NCBI GenBank assembly: GCA_910577035.1
Contig: CAJTKW010000041.1
Span: 1-24,920, forward strand
Length of the DNA stretch: 24,920 bases
DNA from: an uncultured Acetatifactor sp.
GTDB taxonomy: Bacteria > Bacillota > Clostridia > Lachnospirales > Lachnospiraceae
Reading direction: 5' to 3'
Shown: positions 15,692 through 22,796 of the stretch, in pieces
How positions within the stretch are numbered: position 1 is the first letter of the stretch
How the letters are laid out: the number at the start of each line of letters is the position of its first letter
Made by a program: the position numbers and the translations under genes
Notes under the pieces: model-generated
Told to the model about the DNA's origin: nothing
Databases searched by the model: none
Seen by the model: only the letters and a program-made list of their open reading frames with translations

Positions 15692-15717
15692 GTGGAAAAT
15701 CACACTTTCCCACTTGC
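15675..15717 (-). terminator. Rho-independent terminator after the MATE gene
   Basis: On the minus strand GCAAGTGGGAAA (15717-15706) pairs with TTTTCCACTTGC (15699-15688), including one G-U pair, giving a 12-bp stem with a 6-nt loop. It is followed by TTTTTGTTTTG. It begins 12 bp after the MATE stop codon. Confidence 0.9.
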
Positions 15718-15729
15718 CTTTCCACCTGT

Positions 15730-17109
15730 TTACAGCGCTTTTTTCTTCCACCTTCCAAGCCGGTAAAAGATAAAAGTAATCAACGCCCCCAGCACCCATG
15801 CGCACAACAGCGAAATCCACAGGCTCTCGTAACGTCCCTGGGGAAGCTCCGGTGTTTTGGTCTTCTCCACAAGGGCGTATACCAGCGGAACCCGGATGGC
15901 CACCGTAGTCAACAGGGAAATCCACATGGGTGTTACCGTATCCCCGGCCCCCCGCATCACCCCTGACAGGCTTTGGGTCACCGCCATGGCGATATAGCCC
16001 AGGGCCAGAATTCTCATCATATTGGCACTCAGCTGCGCAAGCTCCTTCGTATTCGTAAAGATCCCCATCAGGTACGGCCCGAACAGCAGGATCAGGCCGG
16101 TAATCACCGCCGACGTACCCACCGCGATCAGCGTGCCCTCTTTGGCGCCCTGTTTCACCCGGTCCATCTGCCTGGCTCCCACATTCTGCCCGGCGTATGT
16201 GGTCATTGCCGTACCAAAGGAGAAATTGGGCATCATGGCGAAGCCGTCCACCCTCATGATGATAACGTTTGCCGCAATAATCATCTCTCCGAAGCTGTTG
16301 GTCAGAGACTGTACCACCACCATGGCCAGGGAAAATATCGCCTGGGTGATACCGGAGGGCAGTCCCAGCCTGATTACCGTCAGCATGGTTACTTTATCCG
16401 GCTTGAGGTACTGCGCCTTCAAATCAAAGAATTCCGTCATTTTCCGCAGCTTGACCACACACAATACGGCGGAAATCAACTGGGCAATCACCGTAGCCAG
16501 CGCCACTCCGGATACGCCCATATGTAATCCTGCCACAAACCAGAGATCCAGCACGATATTAATCACCGTGGCGATCAGCAGATACACCAGGGCGGAAAGG
16601 GAATCTCCCAGCCCCCGCAGGATCCCGCATAAAATATTGTAATAAGCCAGTCCGATAATTCCCCACAGCAGAATCATCAGGTACGAAGTACACCAGTCGA
16701 TAATGCTTTCCGGAGTATCCAGAAGCTCCAGTACCGGCCGGATCGCAAAGGTGCCGGCAACCATCAGCAAAAGGGACGCTATGGCGGTCAATGTAATGGT
16801 ACTGCCGATCGTCCTGGAAAGGTTTTCCCTGTCCCTGGAGCCGTAATACTGAGAAACCATGATGCCGGCGCCCATGGAAATACCCACAAACAGCACCAGC
16901 AGCAGGTTGAAAATAGGGCTCGCGCTTCCCACTGCCGCCAGGGCATTGTCCCCCTCATACTTTCCCACCACAATGCTGTCTACCGTATTGTACATCTGCT
17001 GGGCAATATTGCCGATCAGCATGGGGATCGTAAATACCACGATCCTCTCCCAGGGCCTTCCCTGGGTCATATCCACCTGCCCGAACAGGCTCTTTATCTT
17101 TTCCAACAT
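15730..17109 (-). CDS. MATE-family multidrug/toxin efflux transporter
   Basis: A 459-residue membrane protein with about 12 hydrophobic segments in two similar halves, as in the MATE family, which exports cationic or organic compounds against sodium or protons. Family-like segments include PMLIGNIAQQMYNTVDSIVVG near the N-terminus and YAGQNVGARQMDRVKQG between the halves. ATG 17109 follows GGGAG; a longer frame back to 17193 would run through the rpmF terminator and is rejected. It lies between the rpmF terminator and its own terminator with no convincing promoter, so it may depend on read-through. Its location between rpmF and plsX is atypical. The substrate is not inferable. Confidence 0.9.
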   Translation of the reverse strand: MLEKIKSLFGQVDMTQGRPWERIVVFTIPMLIGNIAQQMYNTVDSIVVGKYEGDNALAAVGSASPIFNLLLVLFVGISMGAGIMVSQYYGSRDRENLSRTIGSTITLTAIASLLLMVAGTFAIRPVLELLDTPESIIDWCTSYLMILLWGIIGLAYYNILCGILRGLGDSLSALVYLLIATVINIVLDLWFVAGLHMGVSGVALATVIAQLISAVLCVVKLRKMTEFFDLKAQYLKPDKVTMLTVIRLGLPSGITQAIFSLAMVVVQSLTNSFGEMIIAANVIIMRVDGFAMMPNFSFGTAMTTYAGQNVGARQMDRVKQGAKEGTLIAVGTSAVITGLILLFGPYLMGIFTNTKELAQLSANMMRILALGYIAMAVTQSLSGVMRGAGDTVTPMWISLLTTVAIRVPLVYALVEKTKTPELPQGRYESLWISLLCAWVLGALITFIFYRLGRWKKKAL

Positions 17110-17138
17110 ACCCTGACTCCCGATAAGATAAGTAAGAC

Positions 17139-17172
17139 AAAAAAAGCTGCCGGCACCTTCGACGCCGACAGC
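17139..17172 (-). terminator. Rho-independent terminator after rpmF
   Basis: On the minus strand GCTGTCGGC (17172-17164) pairs with GCCGGCAGC (17154-17146), with one G-U pair and a 9-nt loop, followed by TTTTTTTG (17145 down). It ends the yceD-rpmF transcript before the MATE gene. Confidence 0.9.
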
Positions 17173-17185
17173 CTTCTCTGATTCG

Positions 17186-17365
17186 TCAATCAACCTCTAC
17201 AACCTGCTTCTTGTTATAAGAACCGCAGGCCTTGCAGACCCTGTGAGGCACTGTCAATGCGCCGCACTTGCTGCACTTTACCAGAGTAGGAGCGCTCATC
17301 TTCCAGTTTGCTCTTCTCTTGTCTCTTCTGCTTTTAGAAGATTTATTCTTGGGACAAATAGACAT
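17186..17365 (-). CDS. rpmF: 50S ribosomal protein bL32
   Basis: A 59-residue protein starting MSICPKNKSSKSRRDKRRAN. It has the zinc-ribbon pattern CSKCG (31-35) and CKACG (44-48), so this is the cysteine-containing form of bL32. The ending is YNKKQVVEVD. Its ribosome binding site AAGGAGGTG is formed by the last codons of yceD (K-E-V), with the yceD TAA only 2 nt before ATG 17365. This indicates tight translational coupling and is the usual yceD-rpmF pair. A strong terminator follows. Confidence 0.97.
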   Translation of the reverse strand: MSICPKNKSSKSRRDKRRANWKMSAPTLVKCSKCGALTVPHRVCKACGSYNKKQVVEVD

Positions 17366-17367
17366 CG

Positions 17368-17889
17368 TTACACCTCCTTATTCGCATTGAAAATATCTTG
17401 AATCACGGCCATTCGCGGGTCAGGGACAAAAGTATCACATCCGCATTCCCTCTCATTCAGATTCTGTCCGCACACGGGACAAAGCCCCTTGCAGTCTTCC
17501 CTGCACAGAATCTTTGCAGGCCAGTTTCCAATGATCTCATTGAACACAAAAGTTTCCGTATTCAGCTGGTAACCTTCCATAAAGCTCAGATCGTCCACAG
17601 CCTCCCTGTCCTCCGCCTCCGGAGAGAGCACCACCCTCTCAAACGGAAGGTCAAGGGCCGTAATTACCTCCGACAGACATCTGTCACAGCTTGTCTGAAG
17701 CTTCAGGCTCACATTTCCCTCCACCTTAACCTTGCCGGCTTCCATGTTGGAAAATGTAAACGACACCGGGGACTTTTCCCTGATTTCAAAGCATGCCGCC
17801 CCGCTTTGAAAACACGTCATTTCAAGCGGCACCTCCATGCTGATCCGTCTGCCCTCGGATGTGAATACATCGGATAAATTCACTAACAT
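17368..17889 (-). CDS. yceD: YceD / DUF177 family protein
   Basis: A 173-residue protein of the DUF177 family, found next to rpmF across bacteria and linked in plants and bacteria to 23S rRNA accumulation; its exact role is not settled. The C-terminal cysteine cluster CREDCKGLCPVCG (129-141) plus CGC (149-151) suggests a zinc site, and an earlier pair, CDRC, is at 68-71. CAGGAG lies 6 nt before ATG 17889. The promoter is inside the end of the upstream DUF3021 gene, 33 bp away from yceD. Confidence 0.93.
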   Translation of the reverse strand: MLVNLSDVFTSEGRRISMEVPLEMTCFQSGAACFEIREKSPVSFTFSNMEAGKVKVEGNVSLKLQTSCDRCLSEVITALDLPFERVVLSPEAEDREAVDDLSFMEGYQLNTETFVFNEIIGNWPAKILCREDCKGLCPVCGQNLNERECGCDTFVPDPRMAVIQDIFNANKEV

Positions 17890-17922
17890 AGCGACTCCTG
17901 TAAGTTAATCGGAAACAGCTCA

Positions 17923-18411
17923 CTAATACGGATCGTCTTCACACACTGATTCATTATACATAGGGGCGCCCGAGTTGTCAACAGCTTTTTTCGCATATCC
18001 CTTTAATCTTTCGTTCATCCGCTTTGCATCTTTTGCCGACTTGCTCCAGGAAATCCCGGAAACGATTGCGAAAATAACGGCAATGGTAACCAGCATGGCG
18101 ACAACGCTCAGCGCATCCTCTGCACTGTACCAGTCAAACATCCGTCCGGAGACCAGCACGATCACATTGACCAGCACGTAATGGATTACCGTCCTCACCG
18201 CAATCTCCGCCTTTCCCATAGACCGGTCCCAGGGATAGATCAGGGATGGCACCGTAAGCACCGCTGCTACCGCCACGATCTGCCAGAGCGTCGTAGACAG
18301 TATTCTTTCCGTAGGATTGATTACGGTAGTAAAAAGCGCCACCGCAATTACCATACAGGATGTTATCATACTGAAAATATGAAAGAGAAACTCTATTTTT
18401 CGTCTGCACAT
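17923..18411 (-). CDS. DUF3021 membrane protein, partner of the LytTR regulator
   Basis: A 162-residue protein with four predicted membrane segments (about 8-30, 42-60, 72-90 and 98-120) and a basic cytoplasmic tail, the layout of DUF3021 proteins. These are regularly encoded beside LytTR DNA-binding proteins and are thought to hold the regulator in check at the membrane, by analogy to the streptococcal LytTR regulator/inhibitor pairs. GGAGGAAA overlaps the stop of the LytTR gene, 11 bp upstream of the ATG. The last ~20 codons (from AVDNSGAPMYNES) overlap a consensus promoter for yceD, so this tail may be read-through sequence rather than a conserved part. Confidence 0.85.
   Translation of the reverse strand: MCRRKIEFLFHIFSMITSCMVIAVALFTTVINPTERILSTTLWQIVAVAAVLTVPSLIYPWDRSMGKAEIAVRTVIHYVLVNVIVLVSGRMFDWYSAEDALSVVAMLVTIAVIFAIVSGISWSKSAKDAKRMNERLKGYAKKAVDNSGAPMYNESVCEDDPY
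17953..17981 (-). promoter_or_regulatory. Consensus sigma-A promoter for yceD-rpmF inside the DUF3021 gene
   Basis: TTGACA (17981-17976), exactly 17 bp, then TATAAT (17958-17953): both hexamers match the consensus fully. The -10 lies 63 bp upstream of the yceD start codon. It falls within the last 20 codons of the DUF3021 coding region. Confidence 0.88.
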
Positions 18412-18422
18412 TGTGTTTCCTC

Positions 18423-18860
18423 CTAAAGCCCCAGCTTTTTCTTCAGGCCTGGTACATACTGCCTGGATACGATCAGCTTTTCCCCGTTCTCCATACAGGC
18501 CTCAAAGCGCCCGTTAAATGCCGGACAGATATTCTTTACCTTCGACAGATTAATGATTGTAGATTTGGAAGCCCTGAAGAAATCCGTGTTCTCCAACTGC
18601 TTTTCCAACTCGTACAGCTTGCTTCTGGTATCGAAAACCTCTTTTTCCATATAGGCAAACACTTTGTTATCCACCGCTTCAAAATAATAAATATCCGAGG
18701 GCTGTACCTGAAAGATCCGCTCCCCCCTGGATACCGTCAGCTTCTCCCTCCCTGCCCGCAGGGAATAAATCATCTTCAGCAGGGATTCGTCCAGCGCCCT
18801 GCAGCGTATGATGATTTCCTCCTCCGCTTCCGGCGGACAGTCCTGTATCGTTATCTTCAT
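18423..18860 (-). CDS. LytTR-family DNA-binding regulator
   Basis: A 145-residue protein without a receiver domain. The C-terminal two thirds is a LytTR domain, with IYYFEAVDNKVFAYM (57-71), the conserved FFRASKSTIINLSKV (94-108) and the ending SRQYVPGLKKKLGL. Stand-alone LytTR proteins of this size bind direct repeats spaced about two helical turns apart and often control their own operon and a neighbouring ABC transporter. GAGGAG lies upstream of ATG 18860. It lies 77 bp after the permease gene and 11 bp before DUF3021. A candidate binding site with 21-bp spacing is upstream of the ATPase gene (21069-21098). Confidence 0.93.
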   Translation of the reverse strand: MKITIQDCPPEAEEEIIIRCRALDESLLKMIYSLRAGREKLTVSRGERIFQVQPSDIYYFEAVDNKVFAYMEKEVFDTRSKLYELEKQLENTDFFRASKSTIINLSKVKNICPAFNGRFEACMENGEKLIVSRQYVPGLKKKLGL

Positions 18861-18937
18861 TACTATCTCCTCACCTGTAAAGAATGCCCCCGGGCCGTTT
18901 ACAGCATATTGTTCAGGTACTCTTCATGGGCCGGGCT

Positions 18938-19852
18938 TCAGCGGTCCCGCAGTTTCCGATTCCTGTTCACCAGTGCCGCTGCCACTATGGCTATTATAGC
19001 ATAAACCAGCAGAAATGCCACCTGTTCCGGGGTGGTAATCTCCTTTTCGCCCCAAAACAGCGTGATCCCCATCTCCCCGCGGAATCCGTCACTCACCGCC
19101 TCCGGCAGCCCCGCAAAGGTCTCCCGTACCGCCTCCCCGGTGCAGGCCTCCCGCAGCATGGCGGTACACGGCAGCACCGGCAGGCATTTTAATACATTCT
19201 GCAGCCCCTCCGAAAGAGATCCCAGGGACAGATAGATCCCCCCCAGGAAGCCCACCAGCGTCCCGATGACCGTAAGCAGACCGCTCCAGGCACTTTCACT
19301 GTGCACGAAAAGCGCCAGCAGGTAGCCCAGGGCGGAGAAGGTAAAGGTACTTACCGCAATCAGGCCGGCCAGACGCAGCAGGGTACCCGCCGCCAGGAGT
19401 CCGTTGCCGCCAATTAAAAAGTAGACCTCCCCCGCCGCCAGCGTCAGCATACACATGCCGGTGCCCACCAGCCACGCGGAAATGATGTAACCCAGAGACA
19501 GCTTAATCCTGCTCACCGGCGTCACATAGAATGCCATACTCCGCTTCCTGGTCTCGTCCTGTACCATACTTCCCAGCACCGTCAGCGTCACCGTCACGGA
19601 ATTCACCGCCAGAATCCCTGCCAGCACCCAGAGCTGTATCAGGTAGCCGGCGTTTTGCCTATCCAGAGCCCCATCCCGCTCCCCGCCCAGCTCCGCCAGA
19701 ACCTTCACCAGGTCATCGCCGTGCATTTTTCCCAGAAAGACTACCATCAGCATCAGCACAATCAGCATGGACAGCACCGAGAAGAACACCGCCGCCCTGT
19801 CTCTTAAAAATACCCTGCTGTTTCTTTTCACCAAATAGATTACTGTTCTCAT
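18938..19852 (-). CDS. ABC-2 type transporter permease
   Basis: A 304-residue membrane protein with about six hydrophobic segments, starting MRTVIYLVKRNSRVFLRDRA. A large extracellular loop (about 45-68) follows the first membrane segment, and a second long loop (about 233-272) precedes the last one. This is the ABC-2 layout used by drug, peptide or polysaccharide exporters. It starts 2 bp after the ATPase stop, so the two form one translation unit and presumably a transporter. The substrate cannot be named; in LytTR-controlled cassettes, peptide or antibiotic export and resistance are common guesses. Confidence 0.85.
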   Translation of the reverse strand: MRTVIYLVKRNSRVFLRDRAAVFFSVLSMLIVLMLMVVFLGKMHGDDLVKVLAELGGERDGALDRQNAGYLIQLWVLAGILAVNSVTVTLTVLGSMVQDETRKRSMAFYVTPVSRIKLSLGYIISAWLVGTGMCMLTLAAGEVYFLIGGNGLLAAGTLLRLAGLIAVSTFTFSALGYLLALFVHSESAWSGLLTVIGTLVGFLGGIYLSLGSLSEGLQNVLKCLPVLPCTAMLREACTGEAVRETFAGLPEAVSDGFRGEMGITLFWGEKEITTPEQVAFLLVYAIIAIVAAALVNRNRKLRDR

Positions 19853-19854
19853 TC

Positions 19855-20916
19855 TTATACCCCCATGTCCGCCACATTCAGTCTTTTACCCGTTACATTT
19901 AAGAATACATCATCCATGGAGCCCTGAACCAGCTCAAAGCCGGAGATACAATCCGCCAGCCTGTCTAAAAGCGGCAGCGCCGCCATGCTGTCCTTCAAAT
20001 TCACAGTCAGCGGACCATCCTCCCGGTGAAGCCCGCCGTCTGCCCCACAAAGTCCGCCGGATTGCGAACCGGCAGCGGGCGTTTCCTCCCACATGCCCTT
20101 TCCCGCAAGCATTTCCCCCAGCCCTTCCGCTGACAGACCGTCTCCCGCCAATGCCTTTCCCGCAAGCATTTCCCCCAGCACCTTCTTTGTCTGCTGGTAT
20201 TCTCCCGGCTTGGGCCAGAGCCGCAGCTTATCCCGGGCGTACTTCTCCTTCAGCTCAAAAGGCGTGCCGAATTCCCTGATTTTCCCGTTATCGAGAATGA
20301 CAATATGTCCTGCCCTGGCCGCCTCCTCCATATAGTGGGTAGTGAGAAAAATCGTCATGCCGGCCTCCTGCCGCAGTGACTCCAGGCTTTCCCATACCAG
20401 CTTTCTGGTAGCCGGGTCCAGCCCCGTTGTAGGTTCGTCCAGGAATAAAATCCTGGGGGTATGTATCAATGCCGCCCCCAACTCGCACAGACGCTTCTGC
20501 CCCCCCGAAAGCTTTGCGTAACGTCTGTTATAAATTTTCTCCAGGAACAATCTGCGGCAGACTCCCTCCACTCTCTCACGGAGCTCCTTTTCCGTGTACC
20601 CGTACAGCGATCCCCGCACAAGCAGGTTCTCCTTCACCGTCAGTTTTCCGTCCAGACAATTGTGCTGCCATACCACCCCGATACTTTTCCTGATGTTCTC
20701 ATCCTCTTTGCCCAAACGGTATCCGCAGATGCGGACCTCTCCCGCCGTGGGCATAAAGAGGGTACAAAGCATATTGACGGTAGTGGACTTTCCCGCCCCG
20801 TTGACCCCTAAGAATCCGAACAGCTCTCCCGGCTCCACCGCAAAGCTTACATCATCTACCGCCTTCACCTCTTTAAAATACTTTTTCAGACCCTTAACTT
20901 CTATCATGCTTTCCAT
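19855..20916 (-). CDS. ABC transporter ATP-binding protein (ABC-2 exporter)
   Basis: A 353-residue nucleotide-binding subunit. Walker A is GVNGAGKS (37-44), the signature LSGGQKRL (136-143), Walker B ILFLDEPTTGLDP (156-168) and the H-loop TTH (192-194), all intact. A C-terminal extension of DUF4162 type (about 225-350) is interrupted at about 247-300 by a low-complexity insert with an internal duplication. AGGAGG is 5-6 nt before ATG 20916. It is the first gene of the ATPase-permease-LytTR-DUF3021 operon, with a weak promoter and a candidate LytTR operator upstream. Confidence 0.93.
   Translation of the reverse strand: MESMIEVKGLKKYFKEVKAVDDVSFAVEPGELFGFLGVNGAGKSTTVNMLCTLFMPTAGEVRICGYRLGKEDENIRKSIGVVWQHNCLDGKLTVKENLLVRGSLYGYTEKELRERVEGVCRRLFLEKIYNRRYAKLSGGQKRLCELGAALIHTPRILFLDEPTTGLDPATRKLVWESLESLRQEAGMTIFLTTHYMEEAARAGHIVILDNGKIREFGTPFELKEKYARDKLRLWPKPGEYQQTKKVLGEMLAGKALAGDGLSAEGLGEMLAGKGMWEETPAAGSQSGGLCGADGGLHREDGPLTVNLKDSMAALPLLDRLADCISGFELVQGSMDDVFLNVTGKRLNVADMGV
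20098..20179 (-). repeat. In-frame partial duplication in the ABC ATPase gene
   Basis: A 25-bp sequence at 20098-20122 recurs without mismatch at 20155-20179, 57 bp (19 codons) apart. It encodes LGEMLAGK at residues 247-254 and 266-273. The rest of each 57-bp unit has diverged. It lies in the C-terminal extension outside the ATPase motifs. Confidence 0.85.
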
Positions 20917-21027
20917 GTATGTTCCTCCTGCCTGTCATAGGTATTCCCCCGCTTGCTCCTGTTTCCCTTCTTCCTCTGCTCCTGCAGCCTCCCGGACACT
21001 GCCGGTCAAGTGACCGCCTTCCCTGCC

Positions 21028-21056
21028 AGCATATCGCAGCCACTGATTTCACGCAA
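21028..21056 (-). promoter_or_regulatory. Weak, activator-dependent-looking promoter of the ABC-LytTR operon
   Basis: TTGCGT (21056-21051), 17 bp, then TATGCT (21033-21028). The -35 matches only three of six positions, as expected for a promoter that needs an activator. The direct repeats at 21069-21098 begin 12 bp upstream of the -35. The ATPase start codon is about 110 bp downstream; the leader has no other obvious signal. Confidence 0.45.
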
Positions 21057-21068
21057 TAAATCTAAGCC

Positions 21069-21098
21069 AAGATGCGGTTTCAGGCAGGTAAGATGCAG
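21069..21098. promoter_or_regulatory. Candidate LytTR operator: 9-bp direct repeats, 21-bp period
   Basis: AAGATGCGG (21069-21077) and AAGATGCAG (21090-21098) are direct repeats separated by 12 bp, i.e. 21 bp from start to start. LytTR-family regulators are known to bind two 9-bp direct repeats with about 10-13 bp between them. The site lies between the ABC-LytTR operon and the divergent vanZ-like gene and could serve either promoter. Confidence 0.55.
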
Positions 21099-21119
21099 CG
21101 CAAATTTATTTTCTTTATT

Positions 21120-21153
21120 TTTCCCTTTTCAAGGGTTATAATGCTAAGGGAAA
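21120..21153 (+). promoter_or_regulatory. Promoter region of the vanZ-like gene with flanking inverted repeat
   Basis: A perfect TATAAT lies at 21137-21142, about 80 bp before the start codon. No good -35 is seen at the usual distance. The -10 is flanked by an inverted repeat, TTTCCCTT (21120-21127) and AAGGGAAA (21146-21153), which could be a repressor site. Confidence 0.5.
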
Positions 21154-21220
21154 GCTCACCTGTGGCATATTGCCCTGAAACAACATCAAAACACAATCAC
21201 AGATGAAAGGACGGGTTACT

Positions 21221-21742
21221 ATGAAATATTTGATAGATTTTATGGCGTTGGCTTTCTTATATATTTATTTCTTTTTCAGGAAGTGGAAAAGCAAAGGCAA
21301 AGATGTATTGCTTGTCAATACACTGATGTATATCTATCTTTCTTTTGTGCTTTATTTCACTTTGATGCCAATCATATTAAAACTGCCGTTTATTCTGAAT
21401 CATCCCTACACTCCTATGAATATGGTGCCGTTTGTAGATGTTTTAGCGGGAAAAGGGGACTTTGTACGGCAGGTGGCATTGAATGTTATTATGACCATAC
21501 CCTTTGGCTTTCTGTTTCCATTGACCCGGAATAGAACCGCTAAATTCAGCAGAACGGTCCTCTTCTGTTTTTTGATGAGTCTGGGGATTGAATTGCTGCA
21601 GCCCCTCATCGACGGTTTCCGGTCTTCGGATATTACGGATTTAATCACGAATGTGATTGGCGGAATACTTGGATATGGTCTTTATGTTTTGTTCAGGCCG
21701 GTCACATTTTGGATTTTAGATCATCTGCAAAAGAAAATCTGA
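21221..21742 (+). CDS. VanZ-family membrane protein
   Basis: A 173-residue membrane protein with four or five hydrophobic segments. The first is near the N-terminus, followed by YLSFVLYFTLMPIIL and NVIMTIPFGFLFPL, and a late segment, DITDLITNVIGGILGYGLY, carries the D-x(n)-N-x-x-G-x-x-x-G pattern common in VanZ-like proteins. VanZ is linked to low-level teicoplanin resistance, but most chromosomal relatives have no known role. ATG 21221 is preferred over ATG 21203 because a GAAAGGA site lies between the two. It is divergent from the ABC-LytTR operon; no certain terminator follows. Confidence 0.88.
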   Translation: MKYLIDFMALAFLYIYFFFRKWKSKGKDVLLVNTLMYIYLSFVLYFTLMPIILKLPFILNHPYTPMNMVPFVDVLAGKGDFVRQVALNVIMTIPFGFLFPLTRNRTAKFSRTVLFCFLMSLGIELLQPLIDGFRSSDITDLITNVIGGILGYGLYVLFRPVTFWILDHLQKKI

Positions 21743-21819
21743 ATACGGAATTCCGGTTTATCGGAATCCTATCATTTCCGGGTGAGGGCGGCCTTCCCCG
21801 CAGTCTGCCGGAAAGCCCC

Positions 21820-21849
21820 TTGACCATACCGAGGAGGCTTTGTTATAAT
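21820..21849 (+). promoter_or_regulatory. Promoter of the short-chain dehydrogenase gene
   Basis: TTGACC (21820-21825), 18-bp spacer, then TATAAT (21844-21849), 42 bp before the start codon. The -10 is perfect and the -35 matches five of six bases. Confidence 0.8.
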
Positions 21850-21891
21850 AGAGCCATAAATCAACCATCTCAACAGACAGGAGGGTATCAA

Positions 21892-22692
21892 ATGGGCTTT
21901 TTACAAGGTAAAACAGCGATCATCACAGGCGGAGGCAGGGCTGTCCTCTCAGACGGTTCCTGCGGTTCCATCGGCTACGGTATTGCCACCGCCTATGCAA
22001 AGGAGGGCGCAAATCTGGTCCTCACCGGGCGCAATACAAAGAAGCTGGACGACGCAAAGGAGGAGCTGGAGCGCCTTTACGGTATTCGGGTACTGACCTC
22101 AGCGGCGGATGTTTCCGCAGGCTCCGACAACGAAGCCGTGGTAAACGAGGTTGTAAGCAAGACAATGGAGGCCTTCGGCAGGATCGATGTATTAATCAAT
22201 AATGCTCAGGCTTCCGCCTCCGGCGTAACCCTGGCCGACCACACCACGGAACAGTTTGACCTGGCTCTCTATTCCGGCCTGTATGCCGCATTCTATTATA
22301 TGAAGGCATGTTACCCTCATTTAAAGGAGACTAAGGGCACCGTGATAAACTTTGCTTCCGGCGCAGGCCTTTTCGGCAATTTCGGCCAGTGTGCCTATGC
22401 CGCTGCCAAGGAAGGCATCCGGGGACTCTCCAGGGTGGCTGCTACCGAATGGGGCAAGGACGGCATTAATGTAAACGTCATCTGTCCTCTGGCATGGACG
22501 GCACAGCTGGAACAGTTTGAAAAGGCATACCCCGACGCCTTCAAGGCAAACGTGCATATGCCTCCCATGGGCCACTACGGCGATGTGGAAAAGGAAATCG
22601 GCCGGGTCTGCGTACAGCTGGCTTCTCCCGATTTCAAGTACCTCTCCGGCGAGACCCTCACCCTGGAGGGCGGCATGGGCTTGAGACCGTAA
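21892..22692 (+). CDS. Short-chain dehydrogenase/reductase (SDR) family oxidoreductase
   Basis: A 266-residue NAD(P)-dependent oxidoreductase with a Rossmann fold. The catalytic residues are S156 (NFASGAG), Y169 and K173 (YAAAK), and the dinucleotide-binding NNA motif is NNAQ at 103-106. The usual TGxxxGIG loop is expanded: TGGG at 12-15 is followed by a loop and then GSIGYGIA (25-32). The C-terminal SGETLTLEGGMG is the common SDR ending. ATG 21892 has GGAGGG 6 nt upstream; the longer frame from 21709 overlaps vanZ and the promoter and is rejected. The substrate is unknown. Confidence 0.92.
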   Translation: MGFLQGKTAIITGGGRAVLSDGSCGSIGYGIATAYAKEGANLVLTGRNTKKLDDAKEELERLYGIRVLTSAADVSAGSDNEAVVNEVVSKTMEAFGRIDVLINNAQASASGVTLADHTTEQFDLALYSGLYAAFYYMKACYPHLKETKGTVINFASGAGLFGNFGQCAYAAAKEGIRGLSRVAATEWGKDGINVNVICPLAWTAQLEQFEKAYPDAFKANVHMPPMGHYGDVEKEIGRVCVQLASPDFKYLSGETLTLEGGMGLRP

Positions 22693-22716
22693 GCAGATTC
22701 CATGGTGTTTTCTATC

Positions 22717-22763
22717 AAAAGAAGCGGCATACCCCCATTTTCAGGTGTTATGCCGCTTCTTTT
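22717..22763. terminator. Bidirectional terminator between the SDR and exporter genes
   Basis: AAAAGAAGCGGCATA (22717-22731) pairs perfectly with TATGCCGCTTCTTTT (22749-22763), giving a 15-bp stem. T-rich arms on both sides allow it to end the plus-strand SDR gene and the minus-strand exporter, which converge here. Confidence 0.92.
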
Positions 22764-22796
22764 CTGTAACCTCTGCTTTCTGCTGCATGTGTCCCC

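Noticed and set aside
15623..15925. Extension of PlsX by about 100 residues
   Set aside because: It would read through a terminator and the promoter and into the MATE gene; AGGAGG and the diagnostic AMGGDNAP start support 15622.
17110..17193. Extension of the MATE protein to 17193
   Set aside because: It would cover the rpmF terminator stem and overlap rpmF; GGGAG before ATG 17109 is adequate.
21709..21891. Upstream extension of the SDR frame
   Set aside because: It overlaps vanZ and the SDR promoter; the GGAGGG site and SDR N-terminus fix the start at 21892.
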